From Limnohabitans sp. T6-5 (lineage in GTDB: Bacteria > Pseudomonadota > Gammaproteobacteria > Burkholderiales > Burkholderiaceae_C): DNA of 64,000 bases. The notes beneath the pieces were generated by a model. The model had not been told where the DNA came from, did not search any database, and was given only the letters and a program-made list of their open reading frames with translations. The stretch is from contig NZ_NERV01000001.1 of NCBI RefSeq assembly GCF_003063315.1, forward strand, positions 372,001-436,000, written 5' to 3'. The position numbers and the translations under genes are program-made. Below, in pieces: positions 54,190 to 63,206 of the stretch (the first letter of the stretch is position 1; every line of letters starts with the position of its first letter).

Positions 54190-55323
54190 TTAATTGATAT
54201 CATTCTTGATGTCATAATAATCAAGAACACTTTTATATTGAATCGACAATGCCTTGCGCTTCAAATAATAATCATTAAAATTAAAATTGCAACACTCCTT
54301 CATGTCTTCAAGGGACTTTAACTCCAAAAATTTTTCCAGACTTAAGTTTGGCAAAGCCATCGTTTCAACAAGCTCTGAGGTTCTTGAATCATGAGTAATC
54401 CATATTGCTGGACAACCTGATTGAAAAGGAACCATGTTGCCGTGTAACCTCAATCCTATTGAGAGATCAAACTTGGACATTTCCTCCAACCATTGATCTA
54501 CACTAATGTATAACCGAACTGAGGATGTTAAAAATTTACGAAACTGACTTTCATCCATACCGGGCGCAATTGATAGATTAAGTGATTTAATCAACTCTGG
54601 AGCACAAGATTCAACTTGGTAAGGATTATTCTCCCTCAATATCCTAACAAACGGTTCTACTGATTGCTGAACATAAACGCCCCCCATTTCCTTAGTTAAA
54701 GAAATTAATTTTTGTTCAGCAAGTTTTTTAGTACCATTTTTTGGCCAAGGTTCATCACCAGTAGCAGAAAGTGTCCTAACAGGAGACTTCCATTTCTTTT
54801 CTAGCTTTTCATGTAGATTTTCATCTTTATTTAAAAAATTACTAGGACAACCCATAATGTGGGTATTTAAAACTCCATACTTATTCAACACATTTTTAGT
54901 ATAGATTCCACGAACAGCAACCCTACAATCCATCCCCTTCATTAATTCAATTAACTTTAATATACTAGGATGAAAATTAAAATCTAGTTTATTATAGTCA
55001 TCAGCCTGTGCACCCAGACCAATAAATACAAGTGGTAAATTACAAGCCTCCAAGAAATTTACATAACCAGTTAGGTCAAAATTCTCACGAATAAAATTAG
55101 CAACTGGCAGCACTAACACACGACACTTATCCCGTATGACCTTCGGATCCCACGGAATATCAATGCCAACAATCAGCTTAGGCTCAGTTATTGCATTGTA
55201 GACAGCGTACTGAAATACTAAATTACCAGTATTATGTCCAACAGATGATAAAAAATCTGCTGTACTTAAAAATGAGGCTCCTTTAACTACACCTGAAGAA
55301 CCTAATATCGCAACACTTTTCAT
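54190..55323 (-). CDS. Polysaccharide pyruvyl transferase family protein
   Basis: A 377-residue protein of the CsaB/WcaK-like family. It has the N-terminal glycine-rich MKSVAILGSSGVV, IMGCPSNFL, and the C-terminal FDLSIGLRLHGNMVPFQSGCPAIWITHD, whose GxRLHGN motif is diagnostic. These enzymes add a pyruvate ketal to sugars of surface glycans. The gene is AT-rich and lies 6 bases from the SGNH-like gene and 8 bases from the upstream glycosyltransferase, so all are in one operon. Confidence 0.85.
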   Translation of the reverse strand: MKSVAILGSSGVVKGASFLSTADFLSSVGHNTGNLVFQYAVYNAITEPKLIVGIDIPWDPKVIRDKCRVLVLPVANFIRENFDLTGYVNFLEACNLPLVFIGLGAQADDYNKLDFNFHPSILKLIELMKGMDCRVAVRGIYTKNVLNKYGVLNTHIMGCPSNFLNKDENLHEKLEKKWKSPVRTLSATGDEPWPKNGTKKLAEQKLISLTKEMGGVYVQQSVEPFVRILRENNPYQVESCAPELIKSLNLSIAPGMDESQFRKFLTSSVRLYISVDQWLEEMSKFDLSIGLRLHGNMVPFQSGCPAIWITHDSRTSELVETMALPNLSLEKFLELKSLEDMKECCNFNFNDYYLKRKALSIQYKSVLDYYDIKNDIN

Positions 55324-55331
55324 TTTAATCC

Positions 55332-57725
55332 TTAAAAATCAACCCCACTCATTTCGACTTTTTTCATGCAGGTTGAAAGCCTCATCGCTATCTCACTGAA
55401 TGAGCTCCATGTGCTACCAAGCAAATGTGTACTTTGACTCAGCAAAATTGCATCCGCTAAGCCGTAGAGTATTTGCTCCTTAGAACGGTCGTATACCGTC
55501 CGCGGCAAGTACAACAACTTTTCTTTGTAAGTTCCAATAAATACCTCATAGTTTTCAGGCAGATCTGTGGCCAAGAAAATCCTTCTGTCAGGCTCATCTT
55601 CTAAGAGGGTATCTATTCGCTTTAAGAAAACTGAGTAATGACTTTTTTCACGCCAATAATGAATCTGCTCATGACTGTCCTTGCTCCAATTCTCCTGAGA
55701 GTCATAGGCGTTGTTGTCGCGACCTTGCCCTGCTTCCATACGCACATGCACACCTACAGAATTGGCTGGTAATTGAACGCTATTAACCAAATCCATCACA
55801 GCTTTTACGGGTTTGAGTCGTTGTATTTCAGCATTTTCTGTGTCCCAGTTAGATGCTTCATGCTTCAACACAAAAGCAGAACGCACCAAGATATCTTTAC
55901 CTTTATCTAGGACGATTTCGGCGTCTTTAACACCGCCATCTTCAATCTCCATATAGTTATATCGTTTGATGTCCTGCGGCAAATCTGCATATGATTCGAC
56001 AACCGATCCGTCATAGTCAAACAAATCGCTAAATCGGCATTCACAATGGACATCCGGCACCCAGACTACCACCAATTCTCTGTCAGTTGCTCTGGCAATT
56101 GCTGCAGCAGATCCGAATGCTCTTAAACGATTTCCTAATCCGTGCTGTGCATCGATATACAAACGCTCACGTCGTTTTTTAGAAGTTGTCGGTTTACTTG
56201 AAGCTAGCGCATTCAAAAATTCAGAATTAACCTTAATATGACACCCTGATCCATTGGTAACCAAATTCGCTAATTCATGTACGTTTTCTTTATCGACGAA
56301 TTTCAAACCACTTGATCTGACCCATCGTTTAAGTCGGACTGCTTTATTGCCTGATTCATTTGCAAAACTCTCTGATCCTGCACCGTATGAACTGATAAAC
56401 ACTCCGACACTATCATTCTTAGAAAAATGAAGAATTAAATTCTTCAACGGAGTTAAATCGTATTCTTGTGTATTTATTTCAAACTCTAAATAAATACTGT
56501 GTCGCTTAATTTCTTTAGGCTCGTTCAAACCTTGAACAAGCAAATCGACGTCAAACTGAGAAATTTCTGATAATTTCTTAGTTGAAAGTAGCTTTTCCAG
56601 ATCTGCCCTTTCAAGGTGAAATGCAGATGGGCCTAAGCGCCATGAAAGTATCTCCGTAGCAGAATAGATCTCTGCATCGCGACGCATGGTTGCACTTACA
56701 TAGTGAGGCATATCGATGACAATTCGCTCAACCGTCAACAAGCCAGTTTCGTGATTTAATATCCTAAAAGGTGCAAATGCCCTGTCTTTATTCCAAAAAG
56801 GCATGACAGTCGCAATATAGCGGTTTGCCCTTATTTTGAATAAAGGATCGCCTTGAAGCTCTGTCCATGCATTGCTGTCTTTTTTACTTACGCCATCTAA
56901 ACGAGAGGCGTCATCATGGGGAATGTGATAGATGCTCTTTGTGTCAACACAAACACGCTGCAAGCCTGATGTAGCTAATCTTGAGTAAATATCATCATCA
57001 TCCCAGCCATAGGTTGTGATGTACTCATTAAAACCTTTGATTTTTAATAGATCTTTAGAGCGCAGATAAAAGAACCCGTTGATATGTTCTTGACCTTTTT
57101 CTGCCTTAGTCCAATCACCAGCAATAAATGTACCGGCCATCAAAGGGTTTTTATCAAAGAAATCAGGTTTTAAGGTAATGTCTGCATCAACCTTCAAGAT
57201 AAGTTCATGTTTTGCCAACCTAAAACCAAGGTTAAATGCATAAGATAGAATCCATCTAGGCTCGTTATCCACACGAACTACTTTAATACGCTTGTCTTTA
57301 AAACCATTTTCATCCAGGCTTTGACGAACAGATTCATCTGAAGTCCAGTCAACAATAATCACTTCCCGAACCGTTTGATGTGCCAACCATGTAGGCAATG
57401 CTTTTAGCAGGTTTTCTGTTCTATTTCGACAACAGTTGACAATACTTACACCAGGCAATGTGGCTTCGACACCAGAACCAACCTTACCTGTTAGTTTTTC
57501 CTCTGGCGTAATAGCCTCAGCCGTGGCATTTAATCCGTAACGATCTCTGATTAGGTTAATCAGCTTTAAGTTTGAATCGCTTGTTTTATTTCTTTTCTTT
57601 AAGATTTCACGCTCAACACCATTAAGCAAATCGTTCGCGTGATTTCTTTCACCATCTTGCGCAGATTTAATGGCTTTTGAAATAATCAAGCCGAGTGGTG
57701 AGTTATTTTCGTTTAGTACGTTCAT
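55332..57725 (-). CDS. Bifunctional glycosyltransferase: GT2-type plus fucosyltransferase-like domain
   Basis: A 797-residue fusion. The GT-A domain (about residues 90-330) has VSIVNCCRNRTENLLKALPTW, the DxD in LKVDADITLKPDFF and the galactosyltransferase-like YGWDDDDIYSRL. The C-terminal domain (about 515-790) has DAQHGLGNRLRAFGSAAAIARATDRELVVVWV, GVHVRMEAG and STHLLGSTWSSFSEIAMRLS, resembling O-/alpha-fucosyltransferases (GDP-fucose binding H-x-R motif). With gmd and fcl nearby, GDP-fucose is a plausible donor of the second domain. The gene is AT-rich. The donor of the GT-A part is unknown. Confidence 0.8.
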   Translation of the reverse strand: MNVLNENNSPLGLIISKAIKSAQDGERNHANDLLNGVEREILKKRNKTSDSNLKLINLIRDRYGLNATAEAITPEEKLTGKVGSGVEATLPGVSIVNCCRNRTENLLKALPTWLAHQTVREVIIVDWTSDESVRQSLDENGFKDKRIKVVRVDNEPRWILSYAFNLGFRLAKHELILKVDADITLKPDFFDKNPLMAGTFIAGDWTKAEKGQEHINGFFYLRSKDLLKIKGFNEYITTYGWDDDDIYSRLATSGLQRVCVDTKSIYHIPHDDASRLDGVSKKDSNAWTELQGDPLFKIRANRYIATVMPFWNKDRAFAPFRILNHETGLLTVERIVIDMPHYVSATMRRDAEIYSATEILSWRLGPSAFHLERADLEKLLSTKKLSEISQFDVDLLVQGLNEPKEIKRHSIYLEFEINTQEYDLTPLKNLILHFSKNDSVGVFISSYGAGSESFANESGNKAVRLKRWVRSSGLKFVDKENVHELANLVTNGSGCHIKVNSEFLNALASSKPTTSKKRRERLYIDAQHGLGNRLRAFGSAAAIARATDRELVVVWVPDVHCECRFSDLFDYDGSVVESYADLPQDIKRYNYMEIEDGGVKDAEIVLDKGKDILVRSAFVLKHEASNWDTENAEIQRLKPVKAVMDLVNSVQLPANSVGVHVRMEAGQGRDNNAYDSQENWSKDSHEQIHYWREKSHYSVFLKRIDTLLEDEPDRRIFLATDLPENYEVFIGTYKEKLLYLPRTVYDRSKEQILYGLADAILLSQSTHLLGSTWSSFSEIAMRLSTCMKKVEMSGVDF

Positions 57726-57743
57726 ATTGATACATGCATGCTA

Positions 57744-59621
57744 CTAATGCAAAGCTTCTGTAAGAATTTCTGAAATTCGCTTTGGTGAAAAGTTAAATAA
57801 AGATTTTTCCGGTTTATTTTCAATTGATTTAATAAGTTGACTGGCAGCTGAAGAGATAGAAACATCGGCCCATACTTGCTTATCTTCTAAATCTGACCAT
57901 TGATATTCAGAATCTTTGACATTAATTAACTTAGCGTCTACGAGATAGGTTGAACTCTGAGTCATGTAGTCAACATTGCCCGAGTAATTGGTAGCCACGA
58001 CGGGCTTGCCCAATAACATAGCCTCAGCCAAAGTCCGCCCAAACCCCTCTGCCCTGTGCAACGACACATAGGCATCGCAGGCATTGATCAGGCCCAGCAC
58101 TTCCGGTCGGTCTAGGGTTTCGGTAATCAGCTGTATGCGCTTGTCGGTTTGGCATTCTTTTAAGAAAGCCTGCCATTCAGGGTTGTTTGGCTTGGTGTTC
58201 ATGGTTTTCAGCACCAAGCCCACGGTGTTGTCGGTGGGCTTAAAGGCCTGCTTAAATGCCTGCACAGCAGCCATGGGGTTTTTGCGGGCCACGGATGAGT
58301 TGAAGTCAAAGATGTACAGAAACAAGAACTTTTTCTCAGGCAGGCCATAGTGCTTGCGTGGGTAGGGTTTCATGCGCGCTACGCTCACGGCCAAGGGCAC
58401 TAGCTTCACAGGCTTGTCTGTGGACTGCTGATACATGTCATACAAAAACTGGCTGCTGGCCCACACCTCGTCTACCAGATCAAAGGCATAGGGTTTCCAT
58501 GCTTTGGGGAATACAGCCAGCTCCCACGGCCACCAGCCGATGTTGCGATAGCCTTCAAACACGGCTGCGCCTTTTTGCATAAACACGCGGCTGACGGTAT
58601 CAAACGCGGGCAGGCAAAACAGGTTGGTGTTGTAAGGGGGCAGCTCTGTGCCGTCGCTCACCTTGCCCTTGAGGTGCAGGTCGGCTTGGCGGGCGTCGCC
58701 CGCATCCACATTCACCACATGGTAGGCAATGCCTGCGGCTTCGCAGCATTCCACGGCCATGCGCAGGTCTTCGCCAATACCCAGCTCGCCGTAGGCGAAG
58801 CCATAGATGTTCAGGCCAAAGGGTTTGTCAGCCGCGGTGCTTGGGCTGGGTGTGTTTGCTGTTGTTTGCTCTTTGGCATTGCGCAAACTGTTGGCCAATG
58901 GCATGGCTGACTGGCCTAAATGCTGCGTGGCTTCTGCGCTTTGCAACCATGACAACCAACGCCCTGCAATCAGTGGCACCAAGCCCAGTTGGGGCGCCAC
59001 ACCAAAAAACCACAGCATGAATGACTGCCGCCCAGCAAGGGTGTGTATGTCTTTGGCCTTTTGGGTGGATTCGTCCAGCAATGACCAAAGCAAATACATG
59101 AGCAATGATGCTGCGGGCATTGTGGTGTCTGTATGGGCCGGCAGGGCTTGGTCCAGCATGACAAGCAGGCTTCGGGGGGCGTGTTGCGCCAGCTTGTGTT
59201 CGCTCAGCCCACGGGCCAATGCCCAGGCAACAAACTTTTGCGGGTTGAGCTGTCCATTGAGGCTAAGTTCTTTGACAGCATCAGGCCTGTGCTTGGCCAG
59301 CATGGACACGACCTTGGGGACCTGAAGGGTCAGCCCGCCCATATTGGCTGTGCCAGCAGGTTCAAACAAAGCGTTCAGCGTGCTTGGTGGCAGGTCGTCT
59401 GCCCATGCAGGAAACTCCATGCGGCCTTTGATGAGCCACCATTCGTCAAAACCGGGGTTGTCTTGCGTGGTGTAGACGTCGCGCACGTCCTTGCGCAAGA
59501 GCCAGGCAAACTGTTTGGCCAGCTTGACGTCGAGAACGGCTTTGGGCAGCTGTTGTGCAGGCGTTTGCCGCGCTGTGTCCGCTTTGGCGATGGGTTCAGC
59601 AATGGCGACAGCAGCGGGCAT
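57744..59621 (-). CDS. Large glycosyltransferase family 4 protein with mosaic 3' end
   Basis: A 625-residue protein. An N-terminal domain of about 270 residues of unknown function precedes a GT4 domain (about 290-600) with NIYGFAYGELGIGEDLRMAVECCEAAGI, GYRNIGWWPWELAVFPKAW and YVSLHRAEGFGRTLAEAMLLGKPVVATNYSGNVDYM. It is a relative of the GT4 at 36154-37239. The start at 59621 overlaps the methyltransferase stop (TGATG), so the longer upstream frame is rejected. The last 75 codons (after YMTQSS) are AT-rich like the genes that follow, while the rest is GC-rich, so the gene is a recombination mosaic. Confidence 0.85.
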   Translation of the reverse strand: MPAAVAIAEPIAKADTARQTPAQQLPKAVLDVKLAKQFAWLLRKDVRDVYTTQDNPGFDEWWLIKGRMEFPAWADDLPPSTLNALFEPAGTANMGGLTLQVPKVVSMLAKHRPDAVKELSLNGQLNPQKFVAWALARGLSEHKLAQHAPRSLLVMLDQALPAHTDTTMPAASLLMYLLWSLLDESTQKAKDIHTLAGRQSFMLWFFGVAPQLGLVPLIAGRWLSWLQSAEATQHLGQSAMPLANSLRNAKEQTTANTPSPSTAADKPFGLNIYGFAYGELGIGEDLRMAVECCEAAGIAYHVVNVDAGDARQADLHLKGKVSDGTELPPYNTNLFCLPAFDTVSRVFMQKGAAVFEGYRNIGWWPWELAVFPKAWKPYAFDLVDEVWASSQFLYDMYQQSTDKPVKLVPLAVSVARMKPYPRKHYGLPEKKFLFLYIFDFNSSVARKNPMAAVQAFKQAFKPTDNTVGLVLKTMNTKPNNPEWQAFLKECQTDKRIQLITETLDRPEVLGLINACDAYVSLHRAEGFGRTLAEAMLLGKPVVATNYSGNVDYMTQSSTYLVDAKLINVKDSEYQWSDLEDKQVWADVSISSAASQLIKSIENKPEKSLFNFSPKRISEILTEALH

Positions 59622-60592
59622 CAGGCCTTTTGAAACACAAAACTGTTGGAGAGCATTTGGTCTTCTGCCCCGACCATGCCGTCTTCTCGCACTTCCAGGC
59701 AATGGCAACCCGCTTCAGTCATGATGCGAAAGACTTCTTGCTGCGGCAAAAAGTGCATCTCCAGCGTGTTGGGGGGGGTGGAGTGCAAGTACCGCTCCAC
59801 CTCAAAAAAGTAGCCGTTGCGGTAGGTGGGTATCTGTATATAGGCCACCCCCCCAGAGCGCAGTTGAGTCAGCAAGGTTTTCAACATCCAGGCCATGACG
59901 GGTGGCGGGTTGTGCTGCAGGGTGATGACCGAAAGGATCGCATCAACCTGCGGCAACTGGTGCATTTGTTGAACCTTGTGCCAGTGTTGAAATTCAACGT
60001 TGTGAATCTCTTTGCTTTGCAGGTGGTTTTTGGCGATGGCAATGTGCTGGCTGGAGATATCTGCCGCAATGACCTTGGCAAATGCAGCGGCCAAATATCC
60101 GGTCACGCGCCCCACGCCACAACCCACCTCGAGGCAGGTGTGCAGCTGGGCCGGGTTCACACCGCAACGGCGCAAGGTGGCCAAAAAGATCTGGCTGGTG
60201 TAATTGCCCGAGGTGTAGAACTGTTCGCGGTGGGCTTCAAACTCTGCCTGGTAGTACTGGGGTTGCGTGACCACGGACCAATAGGGTTCGGTTTGGCCCA
60301 AGTGTTCCCACTCTTTGTGAATGCGGTCAAACATTTGGTCCATGGCATCGTCTGAGACGATGGTTTCAACCGGTATTTTGGGCAGCGTGAAGGGGTGGCG
60401 TTGGCGGATGGCCTGGGGTTTTTGCAGTACTTCAGTCATGCGCTGAAGGAACTCTGGCGACTTGATGAAAATGTCGCGCAGATGTTTGGGGGTCTGCGCG
60501 GTTTGGCAGAGGTTGTTGACCACGTCGGTGTTTTCGGGGTCTCGACCCAAAAACAACTGATAGGCCAAGGTGACTTCTTCTGGAGTGCTCAA
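59621..60592 (-). CDS. SAM-dependent methyltransferase with N-terminal DUF4214-like segment
   Basis: A 323-residue protein. The first 65 residues are a DUF4214-like segment (EEVTLAYQLFLGRDPENTDVVNNLCQ, IFIKSPEFLQRM) homologous to one in the protein at 33957-34790. A class I methyltransferase follows: LEVGCGVGRVTGYLAAAFAKVIAADIS is the SAM-binding loop, with ILSVITLQHNPPPVMAWMLKTLL as the motif-4 region. It probably methylates a sugar or a protein in the locus. It is followed directly by the GT4 gene and preceded by a gap with a hairpin and REPs. Confidence 0.88.
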   Translation of the reverse strand: MSTPEEVTLAYQLFLGRDPENTDVVNNLCQTAQTPKHLRDIFIKSPEFLQRMTEVLQKPQAIRQRHPFTLPKIPVETIVSDDAMDQMFDRIHKEWEHLGQTEPYWSVVTQPQYYQAEFEAHREQFYTSGNYTSQIFLATLRRCGVNPAQLHTCLEVGCGVGRVTGYLAAAFAKVIAADISSQHIAIAKNHLQSKEIHNVEFQHWHKVQQMHQLPQVDAILSVITLQHNPPPVMAWMLKTLLTQLRSGGVAYIQIPTYRNGYFFEVERYLHSTPPNTLEMHFLPQQEVFRIMTEAGCHCLEVREDGMVGAEDQMLSNSFVFQKA

Positions 60593-60620
60593 TTTGAATA
60601 GCGAATTTTGGTTTTCGTCA

Positions 60621-60641
60621 GTCGACTTCTATGAAGTCGAC
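60621..60641. promoter_or_regulatory. Perfect hairpin upstream of the methyltransferase gene
   Basis: GTCGACTTC-TAT-GAAGTCGAC is an inverted repeat with 9-bp arms, 28 bases before the methyltransferase start. No T run follows, so it is not a terminator. An operator or an mRNA structure is possible. The rest of 60642-60815 shows nothing clear. Confidence 0.45.
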
Positions 60642-60815
60642 ACATTTTGTGATTATCGATTAATTTTGAAGCATTTTTTATGCTTGTCGATTCACTGACG
60701 AATGTTTGAATTTTTTTGAGGCGGTTTTTTGGGTCTGCCCTGAGGGGTGTTGAATGTTCAAAGATGTTGTTTGGCGCTGGCAACAGAGCTGACAGGGGTC
60801 TTTGCTCAACTAGCC

Positions 60816-60891
60816 ATGTCGGAGCTAAAGCTACCGACCTACGGGGGTCTTTGCTGAACTACCAATGTCGGAGCTAAAGCTACCGACCTAC
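60816..60891. repeat. Two REP hairpins in a 49-bp tandem
   Basis: ATGTCGG-AGCT-AA-AGCT-A-CCGACCTAC occurs at 60816-60842 and 60865-60891 with a common spacer GGGTCTTTGCT. On the minus strand each reads GTAG-GTCGG-T-AGCT-TT-AGCT-CCGAC, the same bulged hairpin with another inner stem. The copies lie shortly after the coiled-coil gene stop. Confidence 0.85.
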
Positions 60892-60913
60892 GGGGACAGA
60901 TGTACTGATGGAT

Positions 60914-63175
60914 TTAAGGTTTACTTTTGCTTGCGGGGCGTTTGGCAGGGGCTGCGCCGGGTGCTTTGCTGCCAACGCTGATCACTTTGGGGCCGCTGGG
61001 TCTGTTGGTTTGAATTCGCCGGACAGCATCTTGCGCTTGTGCAGATGGCGGTTCGCCACCAGCATCAGTGGTTTGTGCATTTTGCTTGGCCGTAGGCAAT
61101 GGATTGGTCGCTTGCTTTTGCAATTCCAGCACAGCGATTGACTTGGCAGCAAAGTCGATCCAGGTGGCCCAGGGGCGATGGATGGAGGCGTGCTGGGCCT
61201 CAAGCCGTTTAAGCACTTCTGGAAATGCATAGATCAAACGGACAAGCAGCAAACGATCTGCTTCGCTGAGTTTGGCAAAGACTGCCGCATCAAAAATGTT
61301 TTTTTCTATCGAAAAGCGCAGCTCCAGCTTGGCGCCCGAATCGTCTTGCGATTCGGCATACCAGCTGTCAAACGGCTTGTGTTTGCCATCAATGAGTGGG
61401 ATTTCAAATTTGGGGAACTGAGAGAAACCACCGTCTTGAACAAGGGCCGCGCCTAAACGGGTTTCAAACTTTTTCCATGTGCGGCCGCCATGGGTCATGC
61501 CGTGCAACTCGATCCACAGGTGTTCGTAGTCGGGGTTGATGAGTTCGCGCTTGAGTTTGACGGCGTCATAGCGCAGCACGGCTGGCAAAGCCAACAACTG
61601 GGTGGACAACAACTTGAGGGATGGACGCCAGAAGTTGGGGTCAAATCCCGCTGGAACGTCGATGCCTTGCCACTGCGTGGTTTCCAGTTGGGCCAATATG
61701 CTGGCCCCTGCCGTGAGATGACGAAAATCCGTGGTGCTCAGGCGCAAAAACTTTTCCACTTGCACCGTGCTGGTAGAGATGAGTTTGGGCACGAGCGCCG
61801 AGTCGTCTTTTGCCAGGGCTTGCTCATCTGCGACCAAGCCAATGCCCGGCTGGCCTTGCTGCAACACTGTTTGAAACAAAAACTCTGGCAAAACGAGCCC
61901 GGCTTGGGCATAGTCTTTGACGCGCCAGGTGATGGAAGGCACCTCGGAAACGCTGTCAAAAGCCAGCAGTTCTACAGAGCCAAAATCCACATAGTTGGGG
62001 TGCCGTTCTTCCAGGCGGGTCCAACGGTTTTTATAGGCTTCATAAAGCTGCTCAAAACGGCCTTTTTCTTCGTAATACTCCACCAGCTCTTCTTGTGCTT
62101 GCATGAGTTGCAACAGCAACAATTCATTTTCTTGATGGCTGTCTTCGTATTTCGCACTGGCTTGCTTGACTTGCTTGGAAAGTTTGTCGCGCTCTGCCTG
62201 AGTGGTGGTCAATTCTTTGGTTTTGGTTTCTAACTGAGATTTGGCGTCAAGCAATGCTTTTTGGGTGGCCTCATCCATTTTGGGCATGGATTGCAGCTTG
62301 GCCAGCTTGTTCGCCAAGTCGTCCTTTTCTGCCGCTAATTTGCTTTTTTCCTGCCGCAGGGCATCAGACTCTGCTTTAGATTGAGCCAAGGATTGATGGC
62401 TCAGTTGTTCTGCTTCAGTTTTGGCTTTTGTCAGTTGCTCTGCATGGGCTTTGGCTGCGGACAAGGCCTCTTCTGTGCTTTTTTGCTTCTTTTGGTTTGC
62501 CTCTAAGTCTTGCGTCAGTTTGTTCAATTGCTCCTGCAATTGCAGATGGCTTGTTGTTTGATTCGCTTTGAGCTTATCGGCTTCTGCCTTGCTTGCAGTC
62601 ACGAGCGCTTGAGCATCTTTAACCGCTTTTTGACTGATTGCCAATTCCTGGTTGAGCTTGTCGGTCTGTTCTTTCAATTGCTGGCTGACGGCCAACTCGC
62701 TTGCACGGGCTTTGTCTGTTTCTGATTTGCTGGCATTGAGCAGCGATTCACTGTCTTTGTGAGCTTTTTGACTTGCTGCCAGGGCTTGGTTGAGTTTGTC
62801 GATTTGATCTTGCAGTTGCCTGCTGTTTGCCGACTGATCGTTTTTAAGCTTGTCTGCCTCTGCCTTGCTGGCAGACACGGCGGCTTCGGATGTGTTGAGC
62901 TGTGCCTGCAAAGCTTGCAGTTTGGCTTGCTGCGATTGAAGCTGCGACTGCAATGCTTGCATTTCGCTGGTTTGCTCAGCCAGCTTTTGTTCAAGCGCGT
63001 CTTTGGTGTCCAGCAGCTGCGCATATTGCGGCTTAAGTTCTGCCAGTTCATGGGTTGCACCCAACACCACAAACTCATTGCTGCGCAGAGTTTGTTGCAA
63101 ATTCTCGACTTGTTCTTGCAAGCTTTGAATTTGGATGTCTATCTTTTTTTGGGCTTCTTTGCCGATGAGCTTCAA
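60914..63175 (-). CDS. Coiled-coil protein of unknown function
   Basis: A 753-residue protein. Residues 1-350 are a long, Lys/Gln/Glu/Ser-rich coiled coil with repeated motifs of the form LxxQLxKLNQxLAxSQKAxKDSEALLxASKxEADK, at least four repeats (about residues 110-240). A folded C-terminal domain (about 375-680) starts RFEQLYEAYKNRWTRLEERHPNYVDFGSVELLAFD, and a Pro/Lys-rich tail ends the protein. I do not recognise the family. It is the second gene after the TolC-like gene in a leftward row and could be a scaffold or tether of the secretion or glycan system (inference). Confidence 0.75.
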   Translation of the reverse strand: MKLIGKEAQKKIDIQIQSLQEQVENLQQTLRSNEFVVLGATHELAELKPQYAQLLDTKDALEQKLAEQTSEMQALQSQLQSQQAKLQALQAQLNTSEAAVSASKAEADKLKNDQSANSRQLQDQIDKLNQALAASQKAHKDSESLLNASKSETDKARASELAVSQQLKEQTDKLNQELAISQKAVKDAQALVTASKAEADKLKANQTTSHLQLQEQLNKLTQDLEANQKKQKSTEEALSAAKAHAEQLTKAKTEAEQLSHQSLAQSKAESDALRQEKSKLAAEKDDLANKLAKLQSMPKMDEATQKALLDAKSQLETKTKELTTTQAERDKLSKQVKQASAKYEDSHQENELLLLQLMQAQEELVEYYEEKGRFEQLYEAYKNRWTRLEERHPNYVDFGSVELLAFDSVSEVPSITWRVKDYAQAGLVLPEFLFQTVLQQGQPGIGLVADEQALAKDDSALVPKLISTSTVQVEKFLRLSTTDFRHLTAGASILAQLETTQWQGIDVPAGFDPNFWRPSLKLLSTQLLALPAVLRYDAVKLKRELINPDYEHLWIELHGMTHGGRTWKKFETRLGAALVQDGGFSQFPKFEIPLIDGKHKPFDSWYAESQDDSGAKLELRFSIEKNIFDAAVFAKLSEADRLLLVRLIYAFPEVLKRLEAQHASIHRPWATWIDFAAKSIAVLELQKQATNPLPTAKQNAQTTDAGGEPPSAQAQDAVRRIQTNRPSGPKVISVGSKAPGAAPAKRPASKSKP

Positions 63176-63206
63176 GATCTGTCCTTTTGCACCACTTGAT
63201 CAGCCA

